Assembly: GCA_030765055.1 (NCBI GenBank)
Contig: CM060953.1
Location: forward strand, 103,242,355-103,306,354
DNA from: Mantis religiosa
Lineage: Eukaryota; Arthropoda; Insecta; Mantodea; Mantidae
Direction of reading: 5' to 3'
Length of the DNA: 64,000 nucleotides
Shown here in pieces: positions 12,903 through 24,849 of this stretch. How positions within the stretch are numbered: the stretch's first letter is position 1; each line of letters opens with the position of its first letter. A program made the position numbers and the translations under genes. The notes below the pieces were generated by a model. It saw only the letters and a list, made by a program, of their open reading frames with translations. It was not told the origin of the DNA and did no database searches.

Positions 12903-13587
12903 ACTGCATTAATAGAAGGCACTGGTCACAAGCAGATAATGCAGCTCTTTTTTATACAAACGCACCTATCAGTTGGCTGTCTCATTATCAGACAGCAAAA
13001 CGTGGGTGCCGATGCACAGGCTTCAGGTTAACTGTGTTCCAGAGCACTTGAAATGGGTTCTGTTCACACTATGAGAGAGGGTGCTACCTGTTGAGTTCAA
13101 CTAAAAATCGTGTGTATTGCAAATAGTGCGTAATCAAAGGTCTGTTGAAGCAAAATAGTGCAACTGAAAACAACAAATGTATATGCACATTGTTTACGCT
13201 TTTTTCTCACCGCACCTTCTTGAATTTAAATGGAAGCCACAAAATTTATCTTGAAGACTTTCAGAAAATATATTGTAATGCATTGTATTGCTAATTCTGC
13301 AACGACGTGAGCATATGAAGGAGATACGTACCAACAAACACACTTAGATCAATGAACATATTATTTCACAACGAATATTGGGCACCTCTGCTACGAATAG
13401 CTACTATAAATATACTTTATATGTACAGTAAGACTATCTCATAAAATAGAAGTATTTTAATTCGAAAATATACATTAGTGTATCACTTTTAAAGTAAAAG
13501 GTGTATATTATTCATAAATTAATTATACACATAGATTATTGCTGTGGTAGGACGACATATTAAACCAAAATAAGTGCGTATAGAAAA
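12903..13587. other. Non-coding stretch without recognised genes
   Basis: AT-rich sequence without a supported feature. Confidence 0.35.
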
Positions 13588-13591
13588 TTAT

Positions 13592-14137
13592 TGTCACGCG
13601 AGCGTTGGAACACCCTATAGAAGCAGCTGGGAGCGGACAGCAAGGGAGGTCCGTGTTAGCCACGCCCTCCCCTCGTTTGTCTTACAGTGGTGACAGGCGA
13701 TGGCCGGGAGAAAAACATCATTGTGCCGTCTGTTTCTGTTCCACCTGTGTTCTGGAAATTACGGGATCTTTCATCTACTGGAACCTTCCTGTGGAAACTA
13801 GAAGGCGGCGATATTCCTATAAAAAGGGGCTGCCGTGAGCGAAGTGAGTTAGTGAGTGAGGAGACAGTCGCAGTTCTTGGTGTAAGAGTTAGTCAGTGAC
13901 GTGTTAATGAACGAGAAGATTGTGCAACGGAAGACTGTACGTAACTGTGTATGTGTATCGGAGTTTACGTAATCGCGAGGACAAGTGAAATTGTAACGGA
14001 CGAACTGGTGAATTGTAATTGTGTGCAGCACGTAATTCTGTGTAATTGGCGAGTGTTAAACTGTAAGTCGGTGGAAATAAAGAACATTTTTGAGTGGTGA
14101 AACTGGACTTTTCATTTCACGAACCCACAAAGTCACA
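13592..14137 (+). mobile_element. Solo Gypsy-type LTR with 4-bp target-site duplication
   Basis: The element starts TGTCACGC and ends AAGTCACA, and is flanked by TTAT on both sides (13588-13591 and 14138-14141). Its 3' half is closely related to the LTRs of element A: both contain GACGAACTGGTGAATTGTAA and GGTGGAAATAAAGAACATTT, the latter with an AATAAA polyadenylation signal. A TATA box (TATAAAAA) lies at 13818-13825. No internal region follows, so this is a solo LTR, normally produced by recombination between the two LTRs of a provirus-like insertion. The terminal TG..CA and 4-bp duplication fit the Gypsy group. Confidence 0.9.
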
Positions 14138-14141
14138 TTAT

Positions 14142-14525
14142 ATACCGCATACGAAACATTTCAAAGTGCGAAGCAAATGAGACAGCATGTGGAGCATTGC
14201 GTTGTATGCATATTGGTTTGCTTTGACTTTGTGATCCCTCTCCCTTACTGAAAATTCAGGCGTAAAAGCATGTCGTGCTTGTGATATGCTTACACTTTAT
14301 CCTGTTTGATCGATGTCCAGGTTTCAGTGTCTACTCATTACAGTTCAGAAAATGAGACAGAAACAAGAACCGTAAAGCCTTAGAGGACTTAAAGATCAAA
14401 TAATTGATTGTTTTTATCAAAATAAAATTTTTAATGAAGTCCGTGCTGGGTTTTGAGATGATGGACAGGATAGGGACTAGAGAGGTGATCAGTGTGAGAA
14501 AAGAAGAAGGGTTAACGTTCCGCCG
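14142..14525. other. Non-coding stretch without recognised genes
   Basis: No supported feature. Confidence 0.3.
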
Positions 14526-15260
14526 TAACTTGGGTGAATGTAACGGCCACTATAAAACCTGGCCACCATGACTTCATCCACAGACCACGTCAGCCCCCTT
14601 AGCCGTCCCCGACGGTTCCACTGAGAGAGTTCCTGGCGCGGCAGTGACTCAACCGGCGGCATATGGCATCAGGCAGCCACATGCCCAAAAACCTGCGGCA
14701 GCTCTACGGAATTAGCGCCCACCCGAGATGCCAGCCGTCGCCACAGCAGATATGTAGCCACCTGCCCATCACACAGCTACTCTCGGCATTTCCACCGTCT
14801 CCACTGTCTCTCCACACAGCTAGATATGGCTGTTCTAGAAAGATATGACCGTCCTAAACGGTGAATATAAATTATATTATAATAATAAATTCTACTGGAG
14901 AAAGCACCATGTCACTGGTATTTGCCAGTTTCGGCAATCCGAGTCAGCAACTACCACAGACCTACTACGCTAGCGTGAGTTATCTTTCAGTACAAAGCGT
15001 ACCAACGCACCCATTACCACGAGTGCCCATACTCTGGATCATACCATTACAGTCGAGGCCAGTATAACTAAGTGGACGCCGCGGTATTACTAGTATTGCC
15101 AAACGGCCGCTGGCAGACCAATTAAGAATACCCAAGCCACGGTCCCACTACTCCAGTGTATCATCACTTAAGTCTACGTGCTTATCTTTAACATCCCTAC
15201 CACTGCTTATACGGGAGAGTAATATAGCTCTTCCCTTATTGGTCGTCCATAACCACCGAA
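14526..15260. repeat. Unclassified GC-richer segment, possibly retroelement-derived
   Basis: The segment is clearly more GC-rich than its flanks and contains a TATAAAACC promoter-like motif near 14553, then a run of short ORFs of 60-70 codons without recognisable domains. The composition and the TGTAACGGCC start near 14538 are reminiscent of an LTR or 5' region of a Gypsy-type element, but no matching second LTR, target duplication or gag domain could be found. Classification remains open. Confidence 0.25.
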
Positions 15261-15639
15261 ATCACTTTTTATATTTTTGCGGGAAGTATTTTTAAATTGA
15301 TTTGCTGAGAGAATACAAGGCATCTGTTTTTAAGGGAATAACCTTCTTCCTAAACTTTTTTGGATGCATCCGATTTTTCCTGTCAGAAGTTTGCACTTGC
15401 GACCCTGAAGATTCATTACTCTTCTCGCCTTTTGTTACTGGACAAAGCACTTCTACTGACGGAGGGTCCGTTACAAGTTTGTCTGACATACATTGGGTAT
15501 AGGAGACCGCTTAAATGTGCTCCAGAAAAACTCCATATGCCAGACCAGAACATATATCTACGCTTCTATACTTTGCAGTTTCTATTCTGCTACAGGTGTA
15601 CCAATTCTTCCAAAAAGTACTTTTAAAATATCCAAATAG
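15261..15639. other. Non-coding stretch without recognised genes
   Basis: Overlapping ORFs of 65-88 codons on both strands have no recognisable similarity. Confidence 0.3.
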
Positions 15640-16350
15640 CCACTGAGGTTTAAAAGTAAAGCATATGAAATTAGGTAAAAGTACAATAGATTATTTAAAA
15701 AGGCGATGAAAGCCTATTACAAAACACATTACAGAGCCATTACCAAAACATATGAAAATGCTCTAAGACGGAAAGTTATGCAAATCAAGATACGCTGTAA
15801 TTAATGGGTCCTGTATGGGTAAGAGTAATAATTACTTACATGAAAAGCCTAAGGAAACATTCTTAAAGCCATCCAAAATACCTCTAACAGTGACAAAACG
15901 TACTATGAATAACACTCCAAATACCATAAAAGGTGCCCGAAAACTAGTTCTTTGGCGCCAAATACCTTCAAAAGTCCGAAATTGCAGCATCAGGGCTCCA
16001 AAATACATCTGCAAAGCTTGAAAATAGCTTTAAAAAATATATCTATGTACATCTACTCATCACTGAAATATAAGGCATTCATAAAACGGTGCTACATATA
16101 TGCTACCTTACCCTAAATGTCTTGAAATTTATCCTAGTGCCCTGAAAGTGAAATACCTCTAGCAGTACCCTTAAAATCGCTGATAGAATTAACAAAAGTG
16201 TCATAGATACCTGCGTCAGTATAACATATTCCCAATAGGGCCTAAAATAGCATTAAAATATCCTGAGACAGAGGTATAAATACCTATTAAAAAGCTTGCA
16301 TACCAAGAGTCAGAATACCTTCAAAATGTGTAAGATCATTGAAAAGGACT
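15640..16350. repeat. Highly degenerate short-period repeat region
   Basis: Variants of CCAAAATACCTCTAACAGTG recur by eye: near 15873, 15917, 15958, 15998, 16150 and 16312. The spacing in the first part is about 40-45 bp. The units have drifted strongly and no clean period can be stated without a self-alignment. No coding potential was found. Confidence 0.35.
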
Positions 16351-16472
16351 ACAGATATTAGAGAAATATTTGAGTCGCCTCTGGTTATCTGGCTAGGTTA
16401 AAAGATGGCGGAAAAAATGACTGCTCGCCGCAGCACAACCCTTGGTGCGGGTGAAACTAACTCGTTACAGTA

Positions 16473-17563
16473 GGTACGATAGTTCTGTGCCGGTGAAGAC
16501 CGTGTTCGCAGTCGTTTAGAATCCATTTTCCGAGCCTACACTCTCGGTCATGCGCAGTACGCTGAAATGGTCAGTATCGTGGAGAGGCTTGACAACGTAC
16601 CATCCATCTTTTAACGCTTCGATGCCGGCACGTTAAGATTTTAAAGTTTTAGAAATTGTGATTATTAATCGCACTGCTGATTAACGTTTTGTCTGTGTGT
16701 ATGTGTGTGCAAGTGTATATATTTTCTTATTTAGACTAAACTGTCTCCAATTCAAAGCAAACTTGGTGGAAAAACGCTTCACAGCTAAACACGTGGTTAT
16801 TAATATGCCCTCTCTTCTGAAACGGGAAGCGCCTTCTGGCGATATGCTAGTAAAGGCAAGAGAGGGTGAGTGCAGCAACAAAGTATCTGAGAGAAAATTT
16901 CGTAAAATAAAGGAGAGAAATGTGAGGAACAAGGTCCTCCTTTGAAACATCTGGAAAGTACATCGTGTACCAGAAAGAATCACTGTTATTGATGACTTTG
17001 ATAGGTGCGTAATTTGCTTAACAATTTATAATTTGTATATTCAAGAGAAAACTGTGCCCACTGTCAAAATTTGGGGCTCCTGAAACATCAATTTTCCATT
17101 AACTTTAAAGGGAGAACCACTAGTTTAAGAACTATTTTAAGTGGCATAGGTTTCAAGTAGAGGAAAACGAGGAACAACAAGGTATTGTTATAGGAAATGT
17201 ATATAAGAAATTCCATGTGTCACATTTACGTGCCATAAAAAAATTTAGAGACGAAGGAAATCCGATTATCTATGAAGATGAAACATATCTTTATATATTC
17301 TCGTATAGAGGCATCACCCCAAATTTGTATTTTCCTGTATATTAAAACATTTATGAAAGCGAAGTAGTAAAACGGTAAAGATCTGTTGTTTCTCAGTGGC
17401 TAAGATGAGCAAGTGCTCATATATCTTAAGGTTATGCGTTTTAGTAGAGACGTGCTGCATTGTCTGCCAGCTTGTGGCGCTAGCAGAAGATGGAAGTGAC
17501 GCTTGGGCAGAGACTCTCCTCAAAGCGCGAAGAAAATAGGTCATCGGCACAGAACTATCGTCC
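16473..17563. mobile_element. Candidate DNA transposon with terminal inverted repeats
   Basis: The left end begins GGTACGATAGTTCTGTGCCG and the right end is its near-exact inverse, ending CGGCACAGAACTATCGTCC. The inverted repeats extend about 23-25 bp with one inserted base. Both ends are flanked by GTA (16470-16472 and 17564-17566), which could be a 3-bp duplication or could contain a TA duplication. The interior holds one 82-codon ORF (16697-16945) that is lysine and arginine rich (for example KVSERKFRKIKERNVRNKV) and is not recognised. At about 1.1 kb it is probably non-autonomous. Confidence 0.6.
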
Positions 17564-17939
17564 GTACTATACTAAGTTGCAAATATTCGATACGGTGAAA
17601 TAACAAAGGGGAGGAAATGCACTATACCTAATTCAACTTTCAAAGTTACTGTTACCTAGTATCACTTAGGACAGATAGCACTGCGTTGGTTTATTTGCAG
17701 CCAACGGAGAAACTATGCGTGTTCTGCCTAATTGGTGTAGGCACAGGATACGAACGTAAATACGCTAAAAGCACCAACCATCCATACGCATTACCAAATG
17801 TCCCGAGTAGTACTCCTCCGATTGCGCTCTTTATTGCTATGAAGCAATGTTACAGTACCGATTCTCTCAGCAATATCTATGCGGTGTATACATATAATGT
17901 GTATTCAGTGTGGAGTAATTATCATGGTGTGTGTAGAAC

Positions 17940-18010
17940 ATAAAAACTTCAAGCCTCTAAAAAGCGGCGACAAGATAATTGTACTAAATTGTTTAACTTT
18001 TTCTTTCAAC
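17940..18010 (+). pseudogene. Short transposase-like N-terminal fragment
   Basis: The reading NFKPLKSGDKIIVLNCLTF resembles the start of the transposase-like fossil at 10488 (GNPLQSGEKTIVIHVFTAL). The match covers only about 20 residues, so this is a weak relic. Confidence 0.3.
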
Positions 18011-18014
18011 GTCA

Positions 18015-19145
18015 TGACACCTGGCTGGAAACATGTAAGGAAACTGACACCGGAAGGAAAAGTTGTATCTTTAAACACTCTATGTACTGCAAGAACGGAA
18101 ATGAAACAAGTATATTCGGGTTTACCCGGAGTCCAGACTCCCACTCCATTACCAGGGAGCTCCGAGTAACTCCGTGGGTCTTTCTAGAAGGACAATGCCT
18201 AGTTTCCCATTAAACACCCCCCTTTCGGATAGAAGTAGTAGAAGCGCGTCAACATATCTGGGAAGACTAAGGAAGAACCTCGGGCCATCAGTGATGTAGC
18301 ACACCATGCTACTAGCTAAAGTCGAGCAATATAAATCCTTTGTTAAACACCTCTTTAAGAGCTTTTGTATATCATTTCTAATCTTTTAGTAGTTTATTAA
18401 ATGAATTTAGAAGGTGCTTTATAGTCTGGTTCATTAGAACGAATTGATTTTTCCGGTGGTTTTTAGGATTATCCTGTGTACACATATTTTCTCTGTTTAT
18501 GAGATTAGTATACATTAGTTTCACCATTTCACTGATGATATTAAGTGCTACGGTTTTCCAAGAGACACGCTTATTTAAGCTTTATTTCTGTCCTCGGTTT
18601 TGATGTCAGTAGGGAAGTTGGAACATAACTGAGTAAACCAAGGATAAAAGAAACACTTCTTTTCTCAGACAATTAGTGTATGCATTTGTTTGCCCATTCT
18701 TATACCAGGCTGCTATATTCTCTTACATTGCACGTTTAACTCTGTATCAAACATACTACGAAACGTCTCTGAGGTTAGCTATTAATAGACACGCCATGCC
18801 ACACAGATGTGCACAACATATTTTCATGGTAACGGTCAAAAACTCGGTCGCACTTTTTGTTAAAAAGTTAAATTAAAAAGGTCCTTATGTTTAATTTTAT
18901 AATATACACGGTGTATCAGAAATATGTCTACAAACTTCGGGTATGGTTTCCTTACACAAGAAGAAAATATATATCATGTTTAATATACATAGAAGCTTTC
19001 ATAGCATATAAATAAAGCATATAGTTATACAACGCAGGAAGAATTTTCCTTTATTTATGCCCACGAACGTTAGATCATATCGTACGATGAATGAAATGGG
19101 TGAAACGAAGCTCAAATGGTCAGGATTCATATAGCTTAGACTCTA
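18015..19145. other. Non-coding stretch without recognised genes
   Basis: No domain-bearing ORF was seen. A phrase GGTGTATCAGAAATATGTCT at 18911 looks like a repeat end but has no partner in this window. Confidence 0.3.
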
Positions 19146-19149
19146 AGCC

Positions 19150-19701
19150 TTAGAGTAAACAGACATTCATCTTTCAAGATAAGGAAAAAGCCACGGAGAA
19201 ACCTTATCCAGATAACTAATGTGGATGTGAAATAGGTTCAGAGAAAGAAAAAGACATTCACCTGAAAATGTCAAGATTTCAGGCTATATGCAGAATATTA
19301 CACAACGCCTTAAGAAATAAAACAAGAAAGGATACAAGAAACAAATTTTATAAAACAATGGCAAAACCAGTGCTTTTATATGGAAGTGAAGCCTGGGTTA
19401 TAACGAAGAAGATGGAAAGTAAGATACAAGGATCTGAAATTAAATTCTTAAAAAGAACTAAAGGATGTATAAAACTAGACCACATAAATAATGTTGTGAT
19501 AAGAGCAGAGCTGAAAGTGAAAGATGTAAACGAGGAAATAAAATACTACAGAGATAAATGTGAAAAGTATGGACTATGGTAGACTTCCTAAAATAGCACT
19601 GCACTATAAAACAGCAGGTAGAAGAGATGTGAGCAGACTGCAGAAGAGACTTACTATGAAAACCGGAATAGACAATGTGTCTAATCCATGGAGTGAAGAG
19701 G
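19150..19701 (+). pseudogene. 3' end of a non-LTR retrotransposon ORF
   Basis: The frame starting at 19268 contains YKTMAKPVLLYGSEAWVITK and KFLKRTKGCIKLDHI, a C-terminal reverse-transcriptase block very common in insect LINE fragments annotated as endonuclease-reverse transcriptase. A second frame (19560-19690) continues with GRRDVSRLQKRL, the usual GR-x-GRP-x-KRW region in altered form. The coding end runs directly into a (GAA)n tract, which may be the microsatellite-like 3' tail of the LINE. The copy is 5'-truncated and frameshifted. RTE or a related clade is possible, but the clade is not determined. Confidence 0.7.
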
Positions 19702-19884
19702 GAGAAGAAGAAGAAGAAGAAGAAGAAGAAGAAGAAGAAGAAGAAGAAGAAGAAGAAGAAGAAGAAGAAGAAGAAGAAGAAGAAGAAGAAGAAGAAGAAG
19801 AAGAAGAAGAAGAAGAAGAAGAAGAAGAAGAAGAAGAAGAAGAAGAAGAAGAAGAAGAAGAAGAAGAAGAAGAAGAAGAAGAAG
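19702..19884. repeat. (GAA)n microsatellite, about 61 units
   Basis: A pure GAA tract of about 183 bp is followed by GATGACGACGATGATGA. It sits exactly at the 3' end of the LINE ORF and may be the expanded LINE tail. Poly-Glu, poly-Lys and poly-Ser ORFs here are repeat shadows. Confidence 0.95.
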
Positions 19885-20027
19885 ATGACGACGATGATGA
19901 GATTAGTGTGTTTGAACGTATAATTTGTGACATGATTTCAGTCGTCAGAAGTAAGAGAATACATTATTACAGCACGAAATGTTACTGTTGTGAATATATT
20001 ACATATATTACCTACTTAACCTAAATA

Positions 20028-20340
20028 TTACAATGCTGCATAACTGTTCTGTTCTCAAGTGTTCATCTAATTACATTAAAGATGGACCATTAATACCGAC
20101 GTTTAAATTTAAAAAAAGATAAAAGTTTAAGGAAAATGAAAGAGATGCATGTAATCTGAGTACGCAACATTATGGAAGGACTCAGCTGTATGAACACAGA
20201 ATTTTGATACCGATTTGGTTATAATAGAAGACAAATGCCCTTGTGTCGATGGTTGATTCATAACAGTCCCAAGAAAAAGGATTATGCAGGATGTTGCATT
20301 TTGGACAATATTTCAGAATCAACTTTCATATATATAAAAT
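20028..20340 (+). pseudogene. Possible THAP-domain remnant
   Basis: A reading starting MLHNCSVLKCSSNYIKDG and continuing PLIPTFKFKK resembles the first zinc-binding cysteines and following strand of a THAP domain (as in P-element-type transposases and many insect proteins). The later CxxxH part is only weakly visible and frames shift. This is tentative. Confidence 0.3.
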
Positions 20341-20949
20341 TAGTTGCCAGAGGGGTCCCAGAGTGCGCGTAAACCAAGTTTTCACAGTAACCAACAACAA
20401 TTTGCAGAATGAAATGGAGACAATATAATATAATAATAGTGAGACAATATAATTATAGTGGATATTGTGAGATTATAGATAGGTTAAAAATTAGAGATGT
20501 GAGTCTTTTCATTTTAATAAGTAGGCCTGACAGTGACTGTGGTTTACTACGTAAAATAGATTACACATATGTAATTGAAAAACCAAAATTTACTGTATGT
20601 ATTAAAATCATGCCATCTCTCTTAGTATACGTATTTCATAATAATTCAGGAAAAGTGCAAAGTAAATTTTTTAAATTCAGTGGTTAATTACTGTAAAGTA
20701 AAAAATATCATGTATTAGTTGTCAGTATCTATATTTTGTTTATATAACTTTGTGAACTTTTGTGTATCTCTTAAATCCCTTGAACAAATAGAAAAAGAGA
20801 CATGCGTTCATACATAATATACAGTAAGCAGCGTGGAACAGCAGACCAATGAGAAAACAAAAATTGAATGATAATGATTACCCATTTGAGATAGGAGTAA
20901 TTGCAATAGAAAAGAGACAGGCTCGCAAAAAGTGGCAACCTAGTAAAAA
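20341..20949. other. Non-coding stretch without recognised genes
   Basis: Contains a 92-codon ORF (20409-20687) with no recognisable domain. Nothing else is supported. Confidence 0.3.
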
Positions 20950-21992
20950 ACAATTGTAAATCGTCTACGCAACAACCTTAAAGCAGAACTTAAATAAAAA
21001 ACGAACCTTCAGCAAGTACCCAAAAACCTATCTGCCGAAAAGGATACCGACTACTCGCTGTGGAATATGATGAAAAGGCAGAAAGGACCTGAAATACATG
21101 CCCCCCCCCCCATTTAAGAAAATCTAACAATAATAGGGCTAAAAGCGACAGAGAGAATGTAGAAATCTTCTCAGAGGCTTTCCGACCATTTCCTAGACAG
21201 AGAGCTGACGAATACGTTACAATTTATCCAACTAAAATTATTGGTAAGATTAAACAAATTACAATGAATGAATAAAAAGAAGCCATATTTGGAGACCTGA
21301 ACGCCAAAAGAGCTCCTGTTTATGATTTGATTACTGGTCAAATACTAAAAGAATTGTCACCTCAAGCACTTATGATACTGCTACATCTTATAAATTCTTC
21401 CTTTCGATTAAAGTATGTCCCTAAGCAGTGAAAAAATGCAGAAATCATAATGATGCCCAAGCCTGGGAAAGATCTTTACGGTAGAAAATTATATCGACCA
21501 ATCTCTCTGCTGCCAACAATGTTGAAATTATACAAGACACTACTTTTAGGACATCTCAACCCCGTCATTAAGGAATGCAATCCCATTCCATAACATCAAT
21601 TCGGCATTCAAAGTGAACATTCAACCACTCAACAAGTTCACGGAATTGTGTAAATAACTGAAAGAACTCTTGAAGTAAAGAAAGGTTGTGCAAGGGCTAT
21701 TTTAGACGTATCTGGGGCCTGTGATAAAGTATGGCATAAAGGCCTTCTTTCTAAATTCAAGAGAATCTACCTGGAGAATTCAGTGTAATATTACAATCCT
21801 GTCTCAAAAATATAACATTCTGAGTTAAACAAGGAAGTGAATATTCCGCATTTAAAGATATCATTGCGGGAGTGCCACATGATAATCTACTTGGACCGAT
21901 ATTATACTTGTATACACGAAAATGAGGAAACTGAGATGGCGACTTTTAGCGACGATGGCAGTAATGTCAGTGGGTAACACTGTTGAAGAGGC

Positions 21993-22095
<103 letters not shown>

Positions 22096-22365
22096 CTGCG
22101 AACTCAGTAATTGGACAAAACAAATGAATAAAATTAAATGAAACAAAGTCAGTCCACATAAACTGTATCCATTGAACTAAACGGACAAACTGTTCCCTAC
22201 GAAAAAGAGGTAAAATATTTAGATCTAGTACTAGATGAAAAGCTTAACTGGAAATCGCATATAAAAAGGTAAATAAGTGGATTAGATCTAAGATTTAGAA
22301 AATTCTATTGGCTACTGGGACAACTAAGTCAACACAACAAATATACCCCTATGGGTTTGCACCAC

Positions 22366-22387
22366 AAAAAAAAAAAAAAAAAAAAAA
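22366..22387. repeat. Poly(A) tract, 22 A, inside LINE coding sequence
   Basis: A pure A run directly precedes the IIQRFQNKILRAI block and appears to replace the codons normally just upstream of it. Confidence 0.9.
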
Positions 22388-22689
22388 GTGAAATAATTCA
22401 GAGATTTCAGAATAAGATACTAAGGGCTATAGTAAAAGCAACTTGGTATTTACGCAATAACAATATGCACAGGGACTTGAATATACAATTTGTCAGTGAA
22501 GAAATTAAAGCTGCTGTGGTTAAGCACAAACGACGGTTACGTGCTCATGAACACACAGAGATACTGCGTATGCTAGCAATTAGGAATGCAGTACAAGGAC
22601 TGAAAAGAACCAAGCCCTTGCATTTGGTGTTTTAAAATCAGTGTGGTCAATTACTCGTAGAGTAATATCTAATGAACGTGATAATATAC

Positions 22690-23285
22690 AGTGAAGTGTA
22701 AACTATTAGAAATGTGTAAAACTTAGTTGTAGTTATTCAAATAAAAGAAGTTCGTGAACAGATAATTTTGAGTAAACTGAATTAGTGAATGCCGAAATAC
22801 CAACAGTTAGCATACTAGATTCATGTAACTAGTATGATGCTTGTATTTTATAAACTATGTTATTTATAATTTAAATAAGCAGCCGAAGTTTAGAAATAAT
22901 TCTGTTATGTGTTTAATACAAAACTGCAGACTTCATGGAAGTTGTTTTTCAGTGCTGGTTTAGGGTTATAGGAAGCAAGTTGTAAAGAGATCTACTTTAT
23001 GATGAGTGTTTACATTTACTCTATGAGATGAGACAGTATTGATATTTACTCCATGAGATGAATTAGTGTTTTGTTGTTGATGAGAGGAAGTTGTATGTGA
23101 TCATGAAAGTGTATTTTGCTTTTGTGATGAAGTCCTGTAAAATATAAGTAAATTAATATTAGAGTAGGTGTTTGAGTTACTACATAACTCCTAAAATGTA
23201 CAAAACCTTCAAATAGTGACCGTCCCGACGAGATCATTTGACTATTGTAACCGGTACATGGTCTGTGATCTGCTACACAATATAG
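22690..23285. other. Non-coding stretch without recognised genes
   Basis: AT-rich. The phrase ACTCTATGAGATGA near 23018 recurs as ACTCCATGAGATGA near 23049, a very small local duplication. Confidence 0.35.
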
Positions 23286-23289
23286 AGTG

Positions 23290-24010
23290 AAAAGGATGAT
23301 GGTGCTAAACAATCAGTTGAGAAAGTGGGTGTAAAATTACCTCCATTCTAGTTGGAAAACCCGAAATATGATTTTCATAGCCAAGGTACAATTTAACATC
23401 ACCAACATTACAAATGAAAATGCGAGGTTTAACTACCTCATGGCTGAACTCGATCTTAAAATAGTGAAAACATTTGGGATTTGATGCCTTTGGTGTCTTC
23501 AAATGAAAAGAATAAATATTCGATTGCTAAGGAACGACTTTTAACAATTTATCATGGAAGTGAAGAGTGACAAATAAAAAGTTTGGTGAAATTGAACTTG
23601 GTGACAAGAAACCTAGTCAGTTACTGCGTAAAATGAAAGATCTAGGTGGAGCTGAAGTATCTTAGGAACTTTTGAAAACATTATGGCTCGATAAATTACC
23701 ACAGGATATCCATAGTGTTTGAGTGATTGCTGATGGTGATATCAATAAACTTGCTGATATTGGTGACAAGATATGGGAAATTAAGTCACCTGGTAACGTT
23801 GATGAGGTTAAGTCAGCTGTTTCGAATTATAACCTCACTCATAGTTTCTCTCTATGTGAAATTATGGAGAAAATCAGTGAGATAGAGCGACAGCTTAAAC
23901 ACCGTAAGCAATCTCGTTCAAGGTCGCCGTCAACAGTCACATTACAGGAACAAGTAGTCCATTCACAATCAGCGTTTACGCGCTATGACATGCTGGAAAC
24001 CTGAACGGTG
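23290..24010 (+). pseudogene. Gypsy-type retrotransposon gag fragment
   Basis: Frames across this stretch give blocks typical of insect Gypsy (Mag-like) gag: an N-terminal KVQFNITNITNENARFNYLM near 23390, then GDKKPSQLLRKMKDLGGAEV near 23600, LWLDKLPQDIHSV near 23685, and ADGDINKLADIGDKIWEI near 23730, ending in an Arg-Ser-rich region. Several stops and at least two frameshifts interrupt it. No LTR or pol accompanies it, so it is a fragment of a different Gypsy lineage from elements A and B. Confidence 0.65.
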
Positions 24011-24849
24011 GCCAATTGTAGGGGAATCGGGAAAATCTAAAGATTACCATCATTCAACAAGTCCGTCATTATCCTCCGCTTCCGTAAGCTTGCTCCTTTC
24101 ATCATCTGTTCCACTATTCCACCAGTATAGTATTCGACTTCTGTTTATTCTTGAGCTCTATCAGATTCTCTATCTTCATTCTCTATTTGCATTAGGTTCT
24201 TCATAACCTTAATCAAGTACTCTGGAGTTCCCATTCAAATATAATTTTATACACTTCTCAATTCTATTCTGTTATTTTTCTCTGCATTTATCTCTTTGCT
24301 ATATAGTATTTCCTTGATTTAAAAACAGCTTACTTCTTTAATATCTGCCAGCCCACAATATTTGGAGCTATATTCCGCGATGAAAAAAAGTAAATAAAAA
24401 AGAGGTAAATAAAAAAAAGGTAACTCTTAGCTAGATTACTTGAGACTATACCTGACAACAATTTGCTCATTTTTTGTTTCCTTTTATATTCGAATTATTT
24501 TACACAATATATAGCTTTATATGTGAAGATTAACTATAGTTATATACTGACTACTCTAAACTAAACTATGGTTCTTGGGTTCAAATTCAGCCTTACAAAT
24601 AAAAACATATTAGTAGAAGCATAATGACGGACTGACATTTACGTTTTAACATAAGTACATTTATATGCAATTTCATTTCAAATACCTATATAGACCATTA
24701 GCTATCCTAACGTACATAAAGTCTCAAAACTAATATCCCAAATATTCCTTCATATTTAAAAATAATATTGGTTTATAAAAATAGCATGAGTGATTCGCAG
24801 ATACATTTGTTTTAAGTTTCACATCAATCATTTCCGTGATTTTCCTTGT
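24011..24849. other. Non-coding stretch without recognised genes
   Basis: AT-rich with short ORFs of no recognised similarity. Confidence 0.35.

Noticed and set aside
18900..18960. GGTGTATCAGAAATATGTCT as a transposon terminal repeat
   Set aside because: No inverted partner or target duplication was found in the window.
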